Below are positions 12,392 through 25,977 of a stretch of DNA of 64,000 nt, in pieces. This DNA is from Biscogniauxia marginata. Lineage: Eukaryota; Ascomycota; Sordariomycetes; Xylariales; Xylariaceae. The first letter of the stretch is position 1. The number at the start of each line of letters is the position of its first letter. The notes beneath the pieces are model-generated. The model searched no databases. It was given only the letters and a program-made list of their open reading frames with translations, and had not been told where the DNA came from. The stretch is from positions 248,001 to 312,000 of the forward strand of contig MU404090.1 of NCBI GenBank assembly GCA_022695795.1, given 5' to 3'. Made by a program: the position numbers and the translations under genes.

Positions 12392-12413
12392 TGTGTGTGT
12401 GTGTGTGTGTGTG
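12392..12413. repeat. (TG)11 microsatellite
   Basis: Eleven consecutive TG units in a non-coding spacer. Confidence 0.9.
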
Positions 12414-13365
12414 CAACTGTTCAGATGAACCATCCCGGTTGCTATCCCGCTACATAATTATGTTCTGTTCCCACTAACCCGCCACGCAAGATTAGGTCAA
12501 CAATGTAATAGTTCCTTCACATGTGCTCTGTCTAACCTCAAAAACAAGTTGCAGCTTTCAGAACAAGACGGCGGGTTTTATTCTTATGCAATTTAATCAT
12601 GATGACAGACGTCCCAAGATCTAACGAGGTCAAGTGATAGCGGGGTATGAGAGCCAGAGATGATGTCTCGATGCAACCCTGCGATAAGCTCCTGATCCCT
12701 GTGCTCCTCACTGTGCACAGGGCCACACGCTGGCCGCTGCTGTCTTAAAGTTCCGAATTCTGATTGGCCAAAATGAATAGCTTCCCCTGAGCAAAGGGTT
12801 GCTTGTCTGCCGAGGACTTCGAGGTCGACGCATGCAAGACATATGCCCAACGTCTACCTTCCCCCTATGGATTGGGATGATCCACGGGTCTGTAAGATTA
12901 TTGATTTTTCATTGAAACGCTTGAGCTCTGGTGAGCCTCGCGAACTCCCATGACCTTGTGTAGCCAACACAAGGGGGGGGTGAGGGAATTCGAGCAGCTA
13001 TAAGCCCTGCTTCGGTTCATATGTAAGTTCTGCATAGAGACTCGCAACGTTGCCACTATAGGTCGAGGACCTGCTCTTATGTACTCGTGAGACCTGGTCC
13101 TATTTAACGGTTTCTCCCAAGGCCCGGATCCAACAATCCATTACTGGGGGTTGAATGGCCGTGGTCATGTCGCGATACCATGTGAAAGGCGTGTCCTCAC
13201 ATCCGCAACGTTGAGATCGACGTTCCTGTTCGGACCAAAGTTAATATAAGTATATTGACATTCCGGCTCTCCTTCGATATCTTCTTACCAGTTAGTCAAA
13301 CATTATTCAATTCAGACACTCCTTTTTCCATTCTCTGTAGCTTCTCTGAGAGAAATACGTCGAAA

Positions 13366-14919
<1,554 letters not shown>

Positions 14920-15886
14920 GCCGACCAATTTCGCTTCTCTACTTCCGGCCATTTACACCGGTTGCCGGCGTTCCGTCTTTCGGTACTGCCGCTTTTTTTC
15001 GGACCACTCGCTGAAGTGAGTTGGTTCAATTCAAGGGGACGGTGTAAGAATCATGTTACTGTTTCAGATTTTGATTTGCATAACATTCCTGTATATAGAT
15101 TGAGAGATATCATGGATACGTTCGCTTAGGCGACTCCCCCTTCTCAGGAGTTGCGGGATACAATTTGTGGTTTTTAGCGTTGCATTTATGACGTTTATTT
15201 TAGGACTATCACTTCTATGTATATATTGATCCTTTGTATATGAATGGTATATATCTGCCAGATTCTTATCATTTTATGAATGATGACTTCACCAGGAGGT
15301 CCTATCGTATGGAATGGGTTAAAAGAAATGTCAAGCAAGTCATCATATACGAGGCGGTTATTTTACTAGCTCATTATCTCTCTCGACCTATCATTGAAGA
15401 TCACCCTATTAAGTACCTAAGGTACCTACTAAATATCAAACCAAATCCCCTTAAAGATACAACACTTCTCAGGTTAAAGGGCGAATAACTTGTCCTAAAA
15501 TGGCAACTATGAGTGAGGATACTAGGTGTCTTTGAAACACATGTCCTTCTTTTTCAGGGCCATTAAACCGATTCAGTGTAAGATACCTAGTATTGGTTAA
15601 CTAGTTATCGGTCTTGTTACGTCTCTACCTATATATATCTAGATGGTTTCTATACCCACCGATTTATACTGTATTTTACACAGCCACATACTTGCTGTAT
15701 ACTGCATACATTCTCCCCCAAACCTTCATATTGAACCAAGTTCCCCTCCCTAATGAATACAATTATCATAGCCAAAAAATCCAAGCATTTAACTCCTAAA
15801 CCACCAGCTCCTGACGATATATTAGCACTACCGAGAATTGCTTTCATGGGCGACTTCTGTCGATAATACGAAGTAACCCAGCTATT
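14920..15886. other. Intergenic spacer between converging chitinase and MFS genes
   Basis: This is AT-rich 3'-flanking DNA between two genes whose 3' ends face each other. A TACCTAAGGTACC-type near-palindrome lies at about 15415-15427. Short frames at 15234-15488 and 15614-15799 have no recognisable content. Confidence 0.6.
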
Positions 15887-17830
15887 CTATTCTGACTGGG
15901 TTTCCGCTAGAACCTGCAAGCTATTGCCTTTTCGTCTCGCTACCGACTTCCGGCTTCTAGATTCCTTTCCTCCCTTTCCTCGCTCCGCGGATATAAGTGG
16001 CACAATTGGCGTAAGCGGCCTCAGCTCAATGCTTCGCCTCACCGAGCCCGCCCCTGGACCGTCCACCGGCCCCACCCTCGAGCCGCGTCTACTTCCCGGC
16101 TGTGAGTTCGCCCTACTACCCGGCCTCGAGCCAACACGGCTACCGGGCATGCTCCCAGGCGGTAGGTAGTCGACGGCATGGCCGTTGTTCTCGTCCTCGG
16201 CATGGGCGAGAGTCTGGGCGAATGGCGAACGGCGGCGCAGCGTGGGACCGAACCAGTAGACGATGTAGACGGCCATACAGAACAGCAGGGCGAGGCCGAA
16301 GAGCATCATGGTGGCACCAAATGTTCCCATGCGCTCATACATAGGCACCGCGAATGGCGTTAGCAGTCCCGCGAGGAAGTCCCGCGCCCAACCATTGCCG
16401 CCCGTCGCTGAAGCTGCGTAAGGCCCGTACGCGCGCAGCACATAGTTGATCGTCGCCATGTATATGGCAAAGTTGGCGATGCCAATCATGCAGGATGCGA
16501 ACATAGAGCCGACCCAGTGGATTGGCGGATGTGCCCACGCCGCCGTGAAGGCGAACACGAGGAGCCCAAGAGGGAGGAGCGGGACGGTCCATAGGAGCCA
16601 CCAGAGGCGCGCCTCGTACTGGGCGTGTTCGTCGCCCTTGTGGCTCGCCCGCTGCGCGACATTGCGCTTAATCGCCGGGAAGAAGGAGATATATGCCAGG
16701 AGGTATCCGATGCCGATAGGGATAAACGACAGGCCGAGCTCGCTGGGGGTAAAGGACCACTGCTGGTAGACGATGGAGAAAGACTGGACCATCATGAAGA
16801 TAAGGGCGTCAGAGAAGCCGGAAAGCAGCGAGAGCGTGAGCACGATCGGTTCCGTGAGGAACATCCGGAAGGGCCGCAGCCAGACCTGCCACGTCTCAGC
16901 CCAATCGATTTGCTTCTCAGCCAGCTCGCCGGGGCCATAGACATACAGGTTCTCCTTGTTCTTCCGCCGCTTCCGCGCGATTCGGTCCATAAGCACTGGG
17001 ACGCGCGTCTCAGGGACGGCGGCGGCGTGGAGGAGTTGCACCGCTATACCGAAAATGATCTGGATCCAGATACACCATTGCCACGCGAGATTTTCCTCGA
17101 CAAAGCCCCCGATTATGGGACCGATGATGGAGCCGCCGACAGACGAAAGCACAATGAAGAGCGTCGCGTGCTGATATAAGTCGTCGTCCGGCTTGAACAG
17201 GTCAGTAATAACAGCAAGCGTGACGCTACCGCCGGCGGTAGACAGGCCACCGAGGGCGCGCCCGAGGGAATGAGCAGCGAAGTTAGGCGCGAAGGCGACG
17301 AGGAACGCCCAGGCATTTACGAGGGATAGCGAGGCCTGGAGGACAAGCCGGCGGCCGAACTCTTCGGACCAAGGGGCCCAGAGCTCACAGCCGAAGGCGT
17401 ACGTGATGAGGAACGAGGCCGCACCGCCCCAGAGCAAGGCTGAGTCGCAGACGCCGTAATCAGCCGCGATCCCGCGCACCGCGTTCGAGTAGAGCGTCGT
17501 GTTCAGGTTCATCGACACCTGCACGAGGAACACGATAATCAGAATCAGCCACTTGCGCCAGAGCGGCCACGCGAAACCTAGCTCGCTGCTACACTCGGAC
17601 GCCTTCAGTGGCACACGGAAGTGCTCTTTGGAGAGCTGCAATGCAGGCCCAACGGAGTCGGCGATGCGGACGCGTCCGCTAGGGTGTGCACCGCCATTGG
17701 TGTTGATATCAGGTTCCACATCTAGGGGGCTCCGTCGGGGTGACTGGCGATGGGGACGCAGTACGGGGGTAAGGAATGGGTTTCCCTGGTTGCCAGACGT
17801 CTCAGTCGGCTGCTCTGAAGGTGACGACAT
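15887..17830 (-). CDS. MFS transporter, DHA1 drug/polyamine:H+ antiporter type
   Basis: A single 647-codon frame from the ATG at 17830. It has a hydrophilic cytosolic N-terminus of about 90 residues, then 12 predicted transmembrane helices in two halves, split by a charged loop (ARKRRKNKENLYVYGPGEL). The first half shows DHA1-type landmarks: SEEFGRRLVLQASL (loop 2-3), SLGRALGGLSTAGGSVTLAV (helix 4) and GGSIIGPIIGGFVEENLAWQW (helix 5 region). The C-terminal tail of about 100 residues is unusual, with PGSR/GSR units (PGSMPGSRVGSRPGSR) followed by basic Ser/Arg-rich sequence. Such proteins export drugs, toxins or polyamines across the plasma membrane. Substrate cannot be read from sequence. No biosynthetic neighbour lies beside it. 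Confidence 0.88.
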   Translation of the reverse strand: MSSPSEQPTETSGNQGNPFLTPVLRPHRQSPRRSPLDVEPDINTNGGAHPSGRVRIADSVGPALQLSKEHFRVPLKASECSSELGFAWPLWRKWLILIIVFLVQVSMNLNTTLYSNAVRGIAADYGVCDSALLWGGAASFLITYAFGCELWAPWSEEFGRRLVLQASLSLVNAWAFLVAFAPNFAAHSLGRALGGLSTAGGSVTLAVITDLFKPDDDLYQHATLFIVLSSVGGSIIGPIIGGFVEENLAWQWCIWIQIIFGIAVQLLHAAAVPETRVPVLMDRIARKRRKNKENLYVYGPGELAEKQIDWAETWQVWLRPFRMFLTEPIVLTLSLLSGFSDALIFMMVQSFSIVYQQWSFTPSELGLSFIPIGIGYLLAYISFFPAIKRNVAQRASHKGDEHAQYEARLWWLLWTVPLLPLGLLVFAFTAAWAHPPIHWVGSMFASCMIGIANFAIYMATINYVLRAYGPYAASATGGNGWARDFLAGLLTPFAVPMYERMGTFGATMMLFGLALLFCMAVYIVYWFGPTLRRRSPFAQTLAHAEDENNGHAVDYLPPGSMPGSRVGSRPGSRANSQPGSRRGSRVGPVDGPGAGSVRRSIELRPLTPIVPLISAERGKGGKESRSRKSVARRKGNSLQVLAETQSE

Positions 17831-20800
17831 GGTGGGAAAGATAAATAAGGCGTTTTAGATAAACTCGAGACATCCAGGAGGGGTTTTCTTTACGAATTTT
17901 CTGGAGGTAAGCGTTTGTGTGTGCTGTAGGGCATTTGGCAGTGCAATGCAGTGGTGTATCGAGCTGCTTCCATCATTGATAAGGAGTGTTGGGAAGGAAA
18001 AAAGATGGGGTTGCTACAGTACCTTTTATGATGAGAGATGAGAAATATGATGTTATTGGAGAAGAGAGCACATTATTCACAAGGTTTGGAGAACCTTGGG
18101 GGCTAGAAAGCACAAAATAAAGAGTTCCTTTCCTCTTTCCTTTTTCTTTCCATAGCTTAAAGTTAGTTTAAATCGAGGCTCCGTAAGCAATGCAATGGTA
18201 CCGTGACTAGGAACACAATTTGAGAAAGTGTTGAAATTCATTTTAATACAGGTTACTCTATAGCTCTGCAAGGTGCCTCTGTTGTTGAGAATTGTTGTAG
18301 TCCAGGGCGAGTCTAGATAGGTGGGTGAAGCCCATAAATATACGGGAGGTCATGTAGGACCGTATAGCAAGGGCCCATAGTTCAACATGTATATCTTGGT
18401 GTTGAAGTCACGTTGGGGAGGACAGGTCTTGCAAGCTTGGCTCAAAGATTGCAGCGCAGACGTAACTCTCATTCGAAAAAATCATCATCGCCGTTTCAGG
18501 AGGCTAGAAATAATGTATCTCTACAATGTGAAACGATTATACTCTGGCTCTTTATCGACAAAGTGGTATGCTTACAAGAAACATAAAGGTTACTTCCTAT
18601 GTAGAGGACTATATACCTCTCCAGCAGGGCATTTTTATATAGCATGTGCGGAGAAAGACAATTATGCTCATCCATAGGAACGACACTATTTAGATTTATC
18701 CATTCCTAGTTCGTGAGAACATGAAACATAGCATACACTTACTTGATATCAATATGCCAATTAGTAGATTTCTTAATCACGGTATATAGCATTACTTATT
18801 ATGCTTTATAATTATAATATATATTGTGTAAAATCTTTTATTTTCATTTTCATGCATAACAAAGTTTGTAGTAATATTTTAATATTCAATATTCTCCCTC
18901 TGTTAACTTACCTTAACTGTTTTCACTTCAATATGGGCATTTCTAAAAGCCCTAGGCCCCCCCTTTTATTAATATGCAAGGTAATGAGCTAGGAAATTAA
19001 TGTGAAATATTTATGTTTAAAGGAGAGTCTTCCTCTCATGTGCAATGTATTGAGTGGCATGAATGGGTTGTGCTTAAAAGACCTTTGCTCTGCAAAACGA
19101 GCAATTCGTTCAAGTTATTCTCCGTCGTTTGGGTTGTAACATAAAGGGCTAACAGCAGCTAGCTACTTTCACTAGAAGATATGCGAAGCTGAACTCATGA
19201 GACCATTACATTGGTAGATTGGCATGTTTGCTCTCATGTAGTAGATACATTATTATGATGGACAAGCGGCCCAAAGCTCCTGTTCAGGGGTATAGTTGCA
19301 CAACAGCAGCGAGGATGTGATCGTTAACATTGTAGCTAGAGTTAAAATAGAGTGCTGCTCTGCCATAGAAGTTGGATTCTCTCTTTTTTGAGATATTACG
19401 TACTGCCGTTAACCTGAGGTGTTGTGAGAGCCGCCGTATTAAATACTATATCTCTTGAAAACGAGGTCTGTTGCGTCTGTTTTTGCTCTTATGCCAAATT
19501 TAAAGCTCTTGCTAAGCTTATTACCGGGATGTTTCTATATAGGTCTCAACTCACCTAGTCGCTAATGTACTAGATTATAATGCCAAAATAAATAAATGTG
19601 TGCCTTTTCCCTTTATTGATGTATATGCGGTACGTTTCAATTTGACCCCAACATATCATGTCGTTTTTCATCCCCAGCACCACTGAACACCTGCTTCGAT
19701 CGGGCCGGTAAGGAGGTATAGCATCGTGAATATCCTTGTTTTATATTATGTCTGGTTCGCCATCGCACTCATTTTTCGCTTCATGCGGAACGTTTACGGC
19801 TTGAAAGTTATCTCTATGGTATGTGATTCTGTAGCTAGAGACATGGCGGCGTCGGCCCCTCATTCATTGCGCGTCTGTCTCTTAGGATTATTGGAATACG
19901 GCACAAGCGTATGTAGAATGCAATGGATGATCCCAAGTATTATTCACCCAATGAGAGATGTTGCCTAAAGACCTCAATAAGAGAACACGACGGAGACCGT
20001 ATAAAAAGGGTTTAGGGTATCTGAACCCTTGCTCGATGTTTTATTCTCATGCCTAACAGTGATCGCATCGGCCCGTTCAAAGTGCCTGAAGTTCAGGTCT
20101 GCTTTTCAGCTCCCTCTCAGGGGAAATACTCTGGTCCCGCTTTGACAGAGAAAAAAATCACTCGGCCCGTCCATATATGTGTCTTTCCACGGAAGCGTGC
20201 TGGTCATGAATTTGTTCCTAGCATTTCAAAGGATTATGCCTATTCTATGTCTTAGATACCTATATGAGGCGATAGATAGCATCAACCAGCAAACAAAACT
20301 GTAGCGCCAATCGTTTCAACACACCCCTCTATCATGGCCTTGCCTAAAAGTCCGAATGTCCGTTGCCTATGTAGATTGTGATTCCTCGTGCCCGATGGCG
20401 ACACCCGGGTCTAGGCCCGAATTATTGCGCTACGGTTTATAGTCTCGTCTCTTTATCACGGCTAGCTATCGTAGGCGTTGCAACGCTAGATATGTGTTGT
20501 TGGTGGCTCTATTCCATCCGCCCGCTCGGCGTCTTTGGACGACGCTGAATGGCTCACATGATATCCGAGCGCACGCGAGGACTTCCAATGCCCTTAGATA
20601 CTAACCCCGCGTCGATAAGTTTGAGGATAGACTCATCCTTGCACGGTTGTTCGTATGTATGAGGCGCTGAAGTGTGATCACATACACTTGGTAAACCCTT
20701 ACACCCTTCCCCTTTACTAGCTTGGGCCGACAGTCATATGCGCAGAACCTGTGTTCCTCTTCATGGACTTGCGCGTTAGGTAATGAAGAGACTATCCAAC

Positions 20801-22319
20801 TATCAAACGTAGAATGTGACAATAGTTGATCTCGCGTTTTCAGCTATAAGTAATCATCTCTGCTGTTGAAAATATTCAAGCCGATAGGTAGAGATAGCAA
20901 GCGGGTATTGGTCCGAGCTACGCCACCTCCTTGCATACCGCCTATGCACACACGTAGGGAGCGGCATAGCAATGAAAAGTGTTCATGCTATTCGAAAGTG
21001 GCTTGACCGTACCTGACAGCGTACCTGACAGTGTACCTAGATAAGATTCCCCGCTTGCTGTCAGCACTACTGGGAAATAAAGCCGCATAATGTTACCCCC
21101 AGCGAAGTTCAGTTACGCCTTTTCATCTCATTCTAGGCACAGGATTTTACAGTTCAGACTTTCACTGGTACCAAGCAGAAACTCGTTCGAAGGATTCATT
21201 ATCACATTGCCTGCCTGTAGACCGCCCAGGCCTTGGCAAAACAAAGGTAAACTAAACTAGAATAGGTATTGGCAAAGACCCTTTAATGAGCTGTATAATG
21301 GGCTGACAAGTTGGCCGGGAAGTTCCCCTGGGGGCACACGATGTCACCAATGAAAGTGGCCGGAAAATTGTTACAGACCAGCCGAGTGATTATAAGTCTT
21401 CCCGGATCTGTCCCGACATTCTATAGACCCCCTGCTGGCAGCTAAGCACTAAGGCTTGCTTTTCGTTCTTGTCAATAGCGAGCCCTTGTCTGCGACACGG
21501 TGCTCCACAAAGCTAAATCCCCCTTTTTCTAAGCAAACCGAGATGGCCCGACTATGAAAACTTCCCCGCGTTCTAGACAACGGGAAGGACCACAAAGGAA
21601 TTATAGTCTGAAAAAGTCTGGATATGGGATTTTCCATGGAGAATTCTGCCGCTGGGGATCAATAAGGTCCCGGTGGAATACTCATGTGCTCATGGCGAGA
21701 TCAAATAAGGTAGGTAGGTAAGGTCGCGTGTTGATACGGGGACTTGCGGCCTGGGCATAGTGCATATATAGCATACATACATTGTGATTGGACCAATCTC
21801 CCTAAACCGGGGTGGCACGTACGACTATAAGAGGGCTTTCCCATGGACCCGTAGAAGGTTCGGAAGAACACCCTACGAATGCCTATATGTACGTACATAT
21901 GTATGTAAAGATGTATCTACTTATGTTAAGCCTACACACACTAAAGAGCCAGGGCTGCATACGGATTTCTACCCTGGCGATCCAGGTTTCTGGGAATCCA
22001 CACGCGTACCGACTGCGTAGCTCCGCGGCCAATGACACCCTCGGCGCTCTGACTCTGGTGACTGCAGATCACTACGCTAACGCATTGTTTCACCAACATG
22101 ACCCTTCAACGAAACAGGTCAGTTTTTAATATTCCGTAGAGGAGAAGATAGGGAGAATATTCTACATCATAGTATTAATAAAGTCAGTGAGCCCGTGTGT
22201 CTTTTCCCTCGTTTCCCCCCTCTCCTAGTAGGTTTCTTTCTTCTAGGCTTGGAGAGACCTTATTAGGCGATACTCTCTACTTCGAGACCTAATTCAAATC
22301 GTCCGACATCCTAGTCAAG
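17831..22319. other. Gene-poor spacer, AT-rich
   Basis: No convincing gene was found. About 18050-19700 is strongly AT-rich, and 20000-22300 is mixed. Short frames (18387-18677, 19726-19968, 20049-20255, 21812-22129) lack family signatures and a coherent codon pattern. Small repeats include GTACCTGACAG twice near 21010-21030 and TAGGTAGGTA at about 21711-21720. The promoter of the next gene presumably occupies the last few hundred bases. Confidence 0.5.
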
Positions 22320-23194
22320 ATGTTTAAGACTCCGCGGTTGAGCACTGAGCATATCGCACCCCTTCTCCTTGGGGCTGCGGCATGTCTGCTCACCATCACC
22401 TTGATGCCGCCGACGCCTCTTGTCTACTTGCTCAAGGCCGAGTACGGCACTTCCGGTCTAGAGGATACCCCGGCGACGGTCTGGTTTGGCACCTTCGGCT
22501 ACTGCGTGACCAGTGCCAATCTCGTCCCGTGAGTGCTTCCTACCTAGTGACGCTTTGATAAATGTGATGGTGCACATACTCATTAATAATTAGAAATTCA
22601 TTTTTGTGGCGAGCGCAATGTTCTCAGTCTCAGATAGGCTATGACACGACAGACCTACTCCAAAGAGTAGGGGACGCCTTATCAAGCTCGACGACCGACT
22701 CCGACGCCACCTCGCCGTCTCTGTTCATGACACTGCCGATAAGCCTACTGCGTCCCGTCGCCTTAGCCCTCTGCATCTTGACCTTGCTAGCCTACCCAAT
22801 CATTTACTTCCGACCGAAGGCTAGCAGCTACCTCATCGTGTTGGTGATGAGCTTGGTGACACTGCTCATTTCCACCGTCCCATTCATCATGGAGTTCAAC
22901 TTCGCGGCACGGATCCGCCGAGGTGGAGACGTGGGCAGCGTGCCGGATTCGACGAGCTACGGGCCCGCGGCTTATGCATCCATCTGGGCATTTGTGTGGC
23001 AGCTGAGTGCCTGCGGTGTGCTATTCTACAGCTCTATCGGCGGAGAACAGCGGTACGAAGGCGGAGACGAGCTGACGGAAGAAGAACAATATCTAATCGC
23101 GAAGTGCGAACGGGCCGCCCTGGACGACGAGCAAAAACTACGAGAGAAGCTCTCACCGCTGGCGTGTGAGAAAAAGCCCGAGATCGATGTATAA
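22320..23194 (+). CDS. SUR7/PalI-family four-helix membrane protein
   Basis: Two exons, 22320-22528 and 22594-23194 (65-nt intron, GTGAGT...TTAG), give 269 residues. There are four hydrophobic segments: residues about 12-36, then PISLLRPVALALCILTLLAY, SYLIVLVMSLVTLLISTVPF and YASIWAFVWQLSACGVLFYS. The extracellular loop after helix 1 carries the claudin-like pattern WFGTFGYC...C (second Cys in WRAQCSQ). The splice joins VP to NSFLWRAQC in frame. The C-terminus is acidic (GGDELTEEEQYLIAKCE). This topology fits the fungal SUR7/PalI group, which includes eisosome Sur7 proteins and the ambient-pH sensor helper PalI/Rim9. Which branch it belongs to cannot be decided by eye. Confidence 0.75.
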
Positions 23195-25061
23195 GATGGA
23201 TTCACGACTACATGGGGAAAGCTGTGTCTTCAACAACGTTGCTATCAAAAGTGTAATATGTTACTAATGAGATAAAAGCCTATACGGAGTTGTACTTTAA
23301 TTGGCTTGAACTTCACCGCCTGGAATGCATGACTAGTGTTATGTAATGATCTGTTTTGTTATAATCGTGTTGTCGACCGAATGAAAAAGGCTTCGGAGCC
23401 AGGCTGATATGGCATTAAGTTAATTTCCGGTGTTATTGTTGTGGGCACACATGGCCGGGTAATAAGTTTCGAAGCTGAACTGGTTTCGCTTACACAATAT
23501 TGCCTATCCGTTTCTGGTAAAACTGCTAGGATGCTCTCTGCGGCTCTCAGGTAGCATTGCCAATCGACTCATGCATCGTCAAATACGCGGATGATACCTT
23601 GCGGCGTAAGGATCTGTTTGCATACGTTTAAGGGCGGCGGCCGGGGTATTGTTGACACTTTAGGAAACCAGGGCGTTAACAATTGAGAAGCCAAGACATG
23701 CCTATTGCTAATCCCTCCGCTAAACTAAATCGACAAATTCTATTCCCAGGGTCGCATATTGTCTATAGCTTTATTTGATAGTCGGAGACATCTTGGTGAA
23801 GTAGCTTGAAGGATTGGAACCCCACAGTAAAAAAAAAAAATTTGCTTACGACGAAAATAACAGGCAGACAAGGATATTATGTTGGGGGAAAGGGTCTTTG
23901 TATTACGAGAAGAGTAAAATCAATATGTGTATATTTTTCAGGGTAGCATTCCGAAGCCCGGAGACTTGAACCTTATTGCTAGCTGAATATGAAGTTGAGA
24001 ACACGCCAACCTTTTAAGGTGATGAATGCCCTTCCACTTAACATTCTCTCTCTTGGCAGATCACAGACAATATATATCATTAATTACAACGGCCAGTGAT
24101 GTTCCGTTGAAACACGGTCTCAGTACGGAGCTTAATTAGGTTTATGTATACGGTCAATGTCAGCAGAGTTCGCCTGAAAGTGTATAATAAATAGAAGGCA
24201 TTGTTTTAGTCAATTCCACTTAACGTAAAATATACAATCCAAAGTCAAACTATAGTTTAATATACACTAGGTAGCTGCGAGGGCGAAGTTTACTTCGTAG
24301 ACGCATATCGAACTAGTCCTCAATGGGTGAGTTATATAATAGGATGGTACGCTGCTGTGATATAATTAGTATATTCGTGTTCTGTTTTGTTTCAAGACCA
24401 TATTAATAACTCGTTTAGAAAAGCGGAGCCTCGAGGGTTAATAGTGTAAGAGAGTCAACTTGATGATTATAGGCTACTTCTAGGTGAACATTATAATAAT
24501 TTCAAATCCCTGAGCTGACTATATGTAGATCATTACTAATAGAGTCAAGGTGAAGTTAATTACTTAGCAGCCGGCGCGCATATATCAGCTAATAGGTTGA
24601 GTCTGAGAAGAGCCTTGAGCCATGGATACGAGTCAGTATTCCTGGCCTAAGGATTGGAAGGCCGGTATTTGATATCGATTTGAAGAACAGGAAGTCTACG
24701 CATAGTAGACTTGTGACCTATACTAGATACATGCTAAATAACTACTTGCCCATTATCACTAGAACTGCATGTATTCGCGAGTACACTACCGAGCCTGGCC
24801 TTAAAATACCGAGTCGCCGTCATAGGAGGTTTCATCTAAGCTACACCCAAGGGCCTGGTTATAACTGCTCATCCTCTTCCTCGAAATCCGACCCTATAGA
24901 GGCCAATAATTACTAACAACGATATTAAATCACGACCTGGCCATTTCTAGATAGTCCGAGAAGAAGCCCCTTCGCCGGTTATCCCATTCACCTTGTTAAA
25001 ACTGCGATCCATCATGGTCCAGCTCCAACATCACGATATCGCCTAACCGCCCATCTTTCCT
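23195..25061. other. AT-rich spacer
   Basis: No gene is supportable. The region is AT-rich with many TA dinucleotides, particularly 23900-24600, and resembles decayed transposon DNA. A 78-codon frame at 24680-24916 is not recognisable. Confidence 0.55.
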
Positions 25062-25499
25062 TCAGCCCCGCCTCCCCGCCTCCCCGCCTCCCTGTTTCCC
25101 GCACGCCTCAATGGCCCGTCTCGCCGCCAGCGTCCTCCGTCGGCAGTACACCACGCCGAGTGCAGTCAGCCCCGCGAGGAGCAGCCCGGCGAATGCCAGC
25201 GAGCCGGCGACGAGCGGGACCGGGACGGGGGCGTCGCTCGGGCCGGTGCTGATGGAGGTGGAGTTGATATTTCCGATTGCGGCTGCGGTTGCGGTTACGG
25301 AGGCAGCAGTAACAGGCGAGACGTGAGAAGAGGAACGCACCCACACGGTCGGGGGTCCCGTGCGGACGGGTATGAAGCCGCCGGCGGGGTCGGAGAACCC
25401 GAAGACGGTCTCCGCGGGGACTAGGGTGCCGTTGACGCGTGAATACATCGTGGTGTGAACAAGCCGATCGCCGGTGCCGCTACTACTGATATCAGTCAT
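25062..25499 (-). CDS. Small single-pass membrane protein, candidate
   Basis: A frame from the ATG at 25499 gives 145 residues. The N-terminal half is Ser/Thr/Val-rich with possible N-glycosylation sites (NGT, NST). One transmembrane helix follows (VAGSLAFAGLLLAGLTALGVVY), then a basic stop-transfer (CRRRTLAARR) and a short glycine-rich tail. No signal peptide is visible, so an upstream exon may be missing; the same frame stays open to 25730 without an in-frame ATG. GC content and codon pattern are gene-like compared with the AT-rich flank. No family recognised. Confidence 0.4.
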   Translation of the reverse strand: MTDISSSGTGDRLVHTTMYSRVNGTLVPAETVFGFSDPAGGFIPVRTGPPTVWVRSSSHVSPVTAASVTATAAAIGNINSTSISTGPSDAPVPVPLVAGSLAFAGLLLAGLTALGVVYCRRRTLAARRAIEACGKQGGGEAGRRG

Positions 25500-25977
25500 A
25501 ATCGTGTATGCTAACCTATGTAGGTAGGTGAGTTTACTTTTCTGTCGGGAACGGCTTGTGTGAAAACCAGAGTTCTGTGTTCTGCTACGGAAGGCTTCCG
25601 AGCTTATTGTAGAGAACATAGGAGGTTTGTGGCTTCGATAGGAGAGAAATCGGATGAGGAGAGGTCGTAAGGGGCGCACCACCTTCACATGGTACACTCG
25701 CACACGCCGGCTTCTCGCAGAGACATACAACTTGACTGAGTGTTTCCGGCCAGGATTGCAATATAACTGAGAGCGGTCTCATATTCATGTTATACCCGGA
25801 CTGAGTTTCCAATGAGGCGCCCGATGAAGTAACATTTCAATGTCATAAGGTAACCAGACTAAAGAGGGTGAGAGCTAAATCGGCTGTAGCACTGATACCC
25901 GCCCAGATACTAGGCTGATCAAATCGTGGAAGAGACAATCCATCATACTCTTCAGGATCTCAGGATTTCTTATACTA

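Larger units (their letters stand above)
7943..13365. other. Gene-poor spacer with decayed sequence
   Basis: No supportable complete gene is visible. AT-rich, stop-dense sequence dominates 7950-11050, and composition is more balanced at 11050-13250. Marks present are a possible minus-strand coding remnant (8820-9178), an A26 tract (10793-10818), a (TG)11 microsatellite (12392-12413) and a perfect hairpin (CCTTGTGT, 5-nt loop, ACACAAGG, 12954-12974). Short frames at 11.9-12.2 kb and 12.6-12.85 kb show no motif that I recognise. Confidence 0.55.

Noticed and set aside
16625..17179. 184-codon plus-strand frame opposite the MFS gene
   Set aside because: Antisense shadow of the transporter; no family signature.
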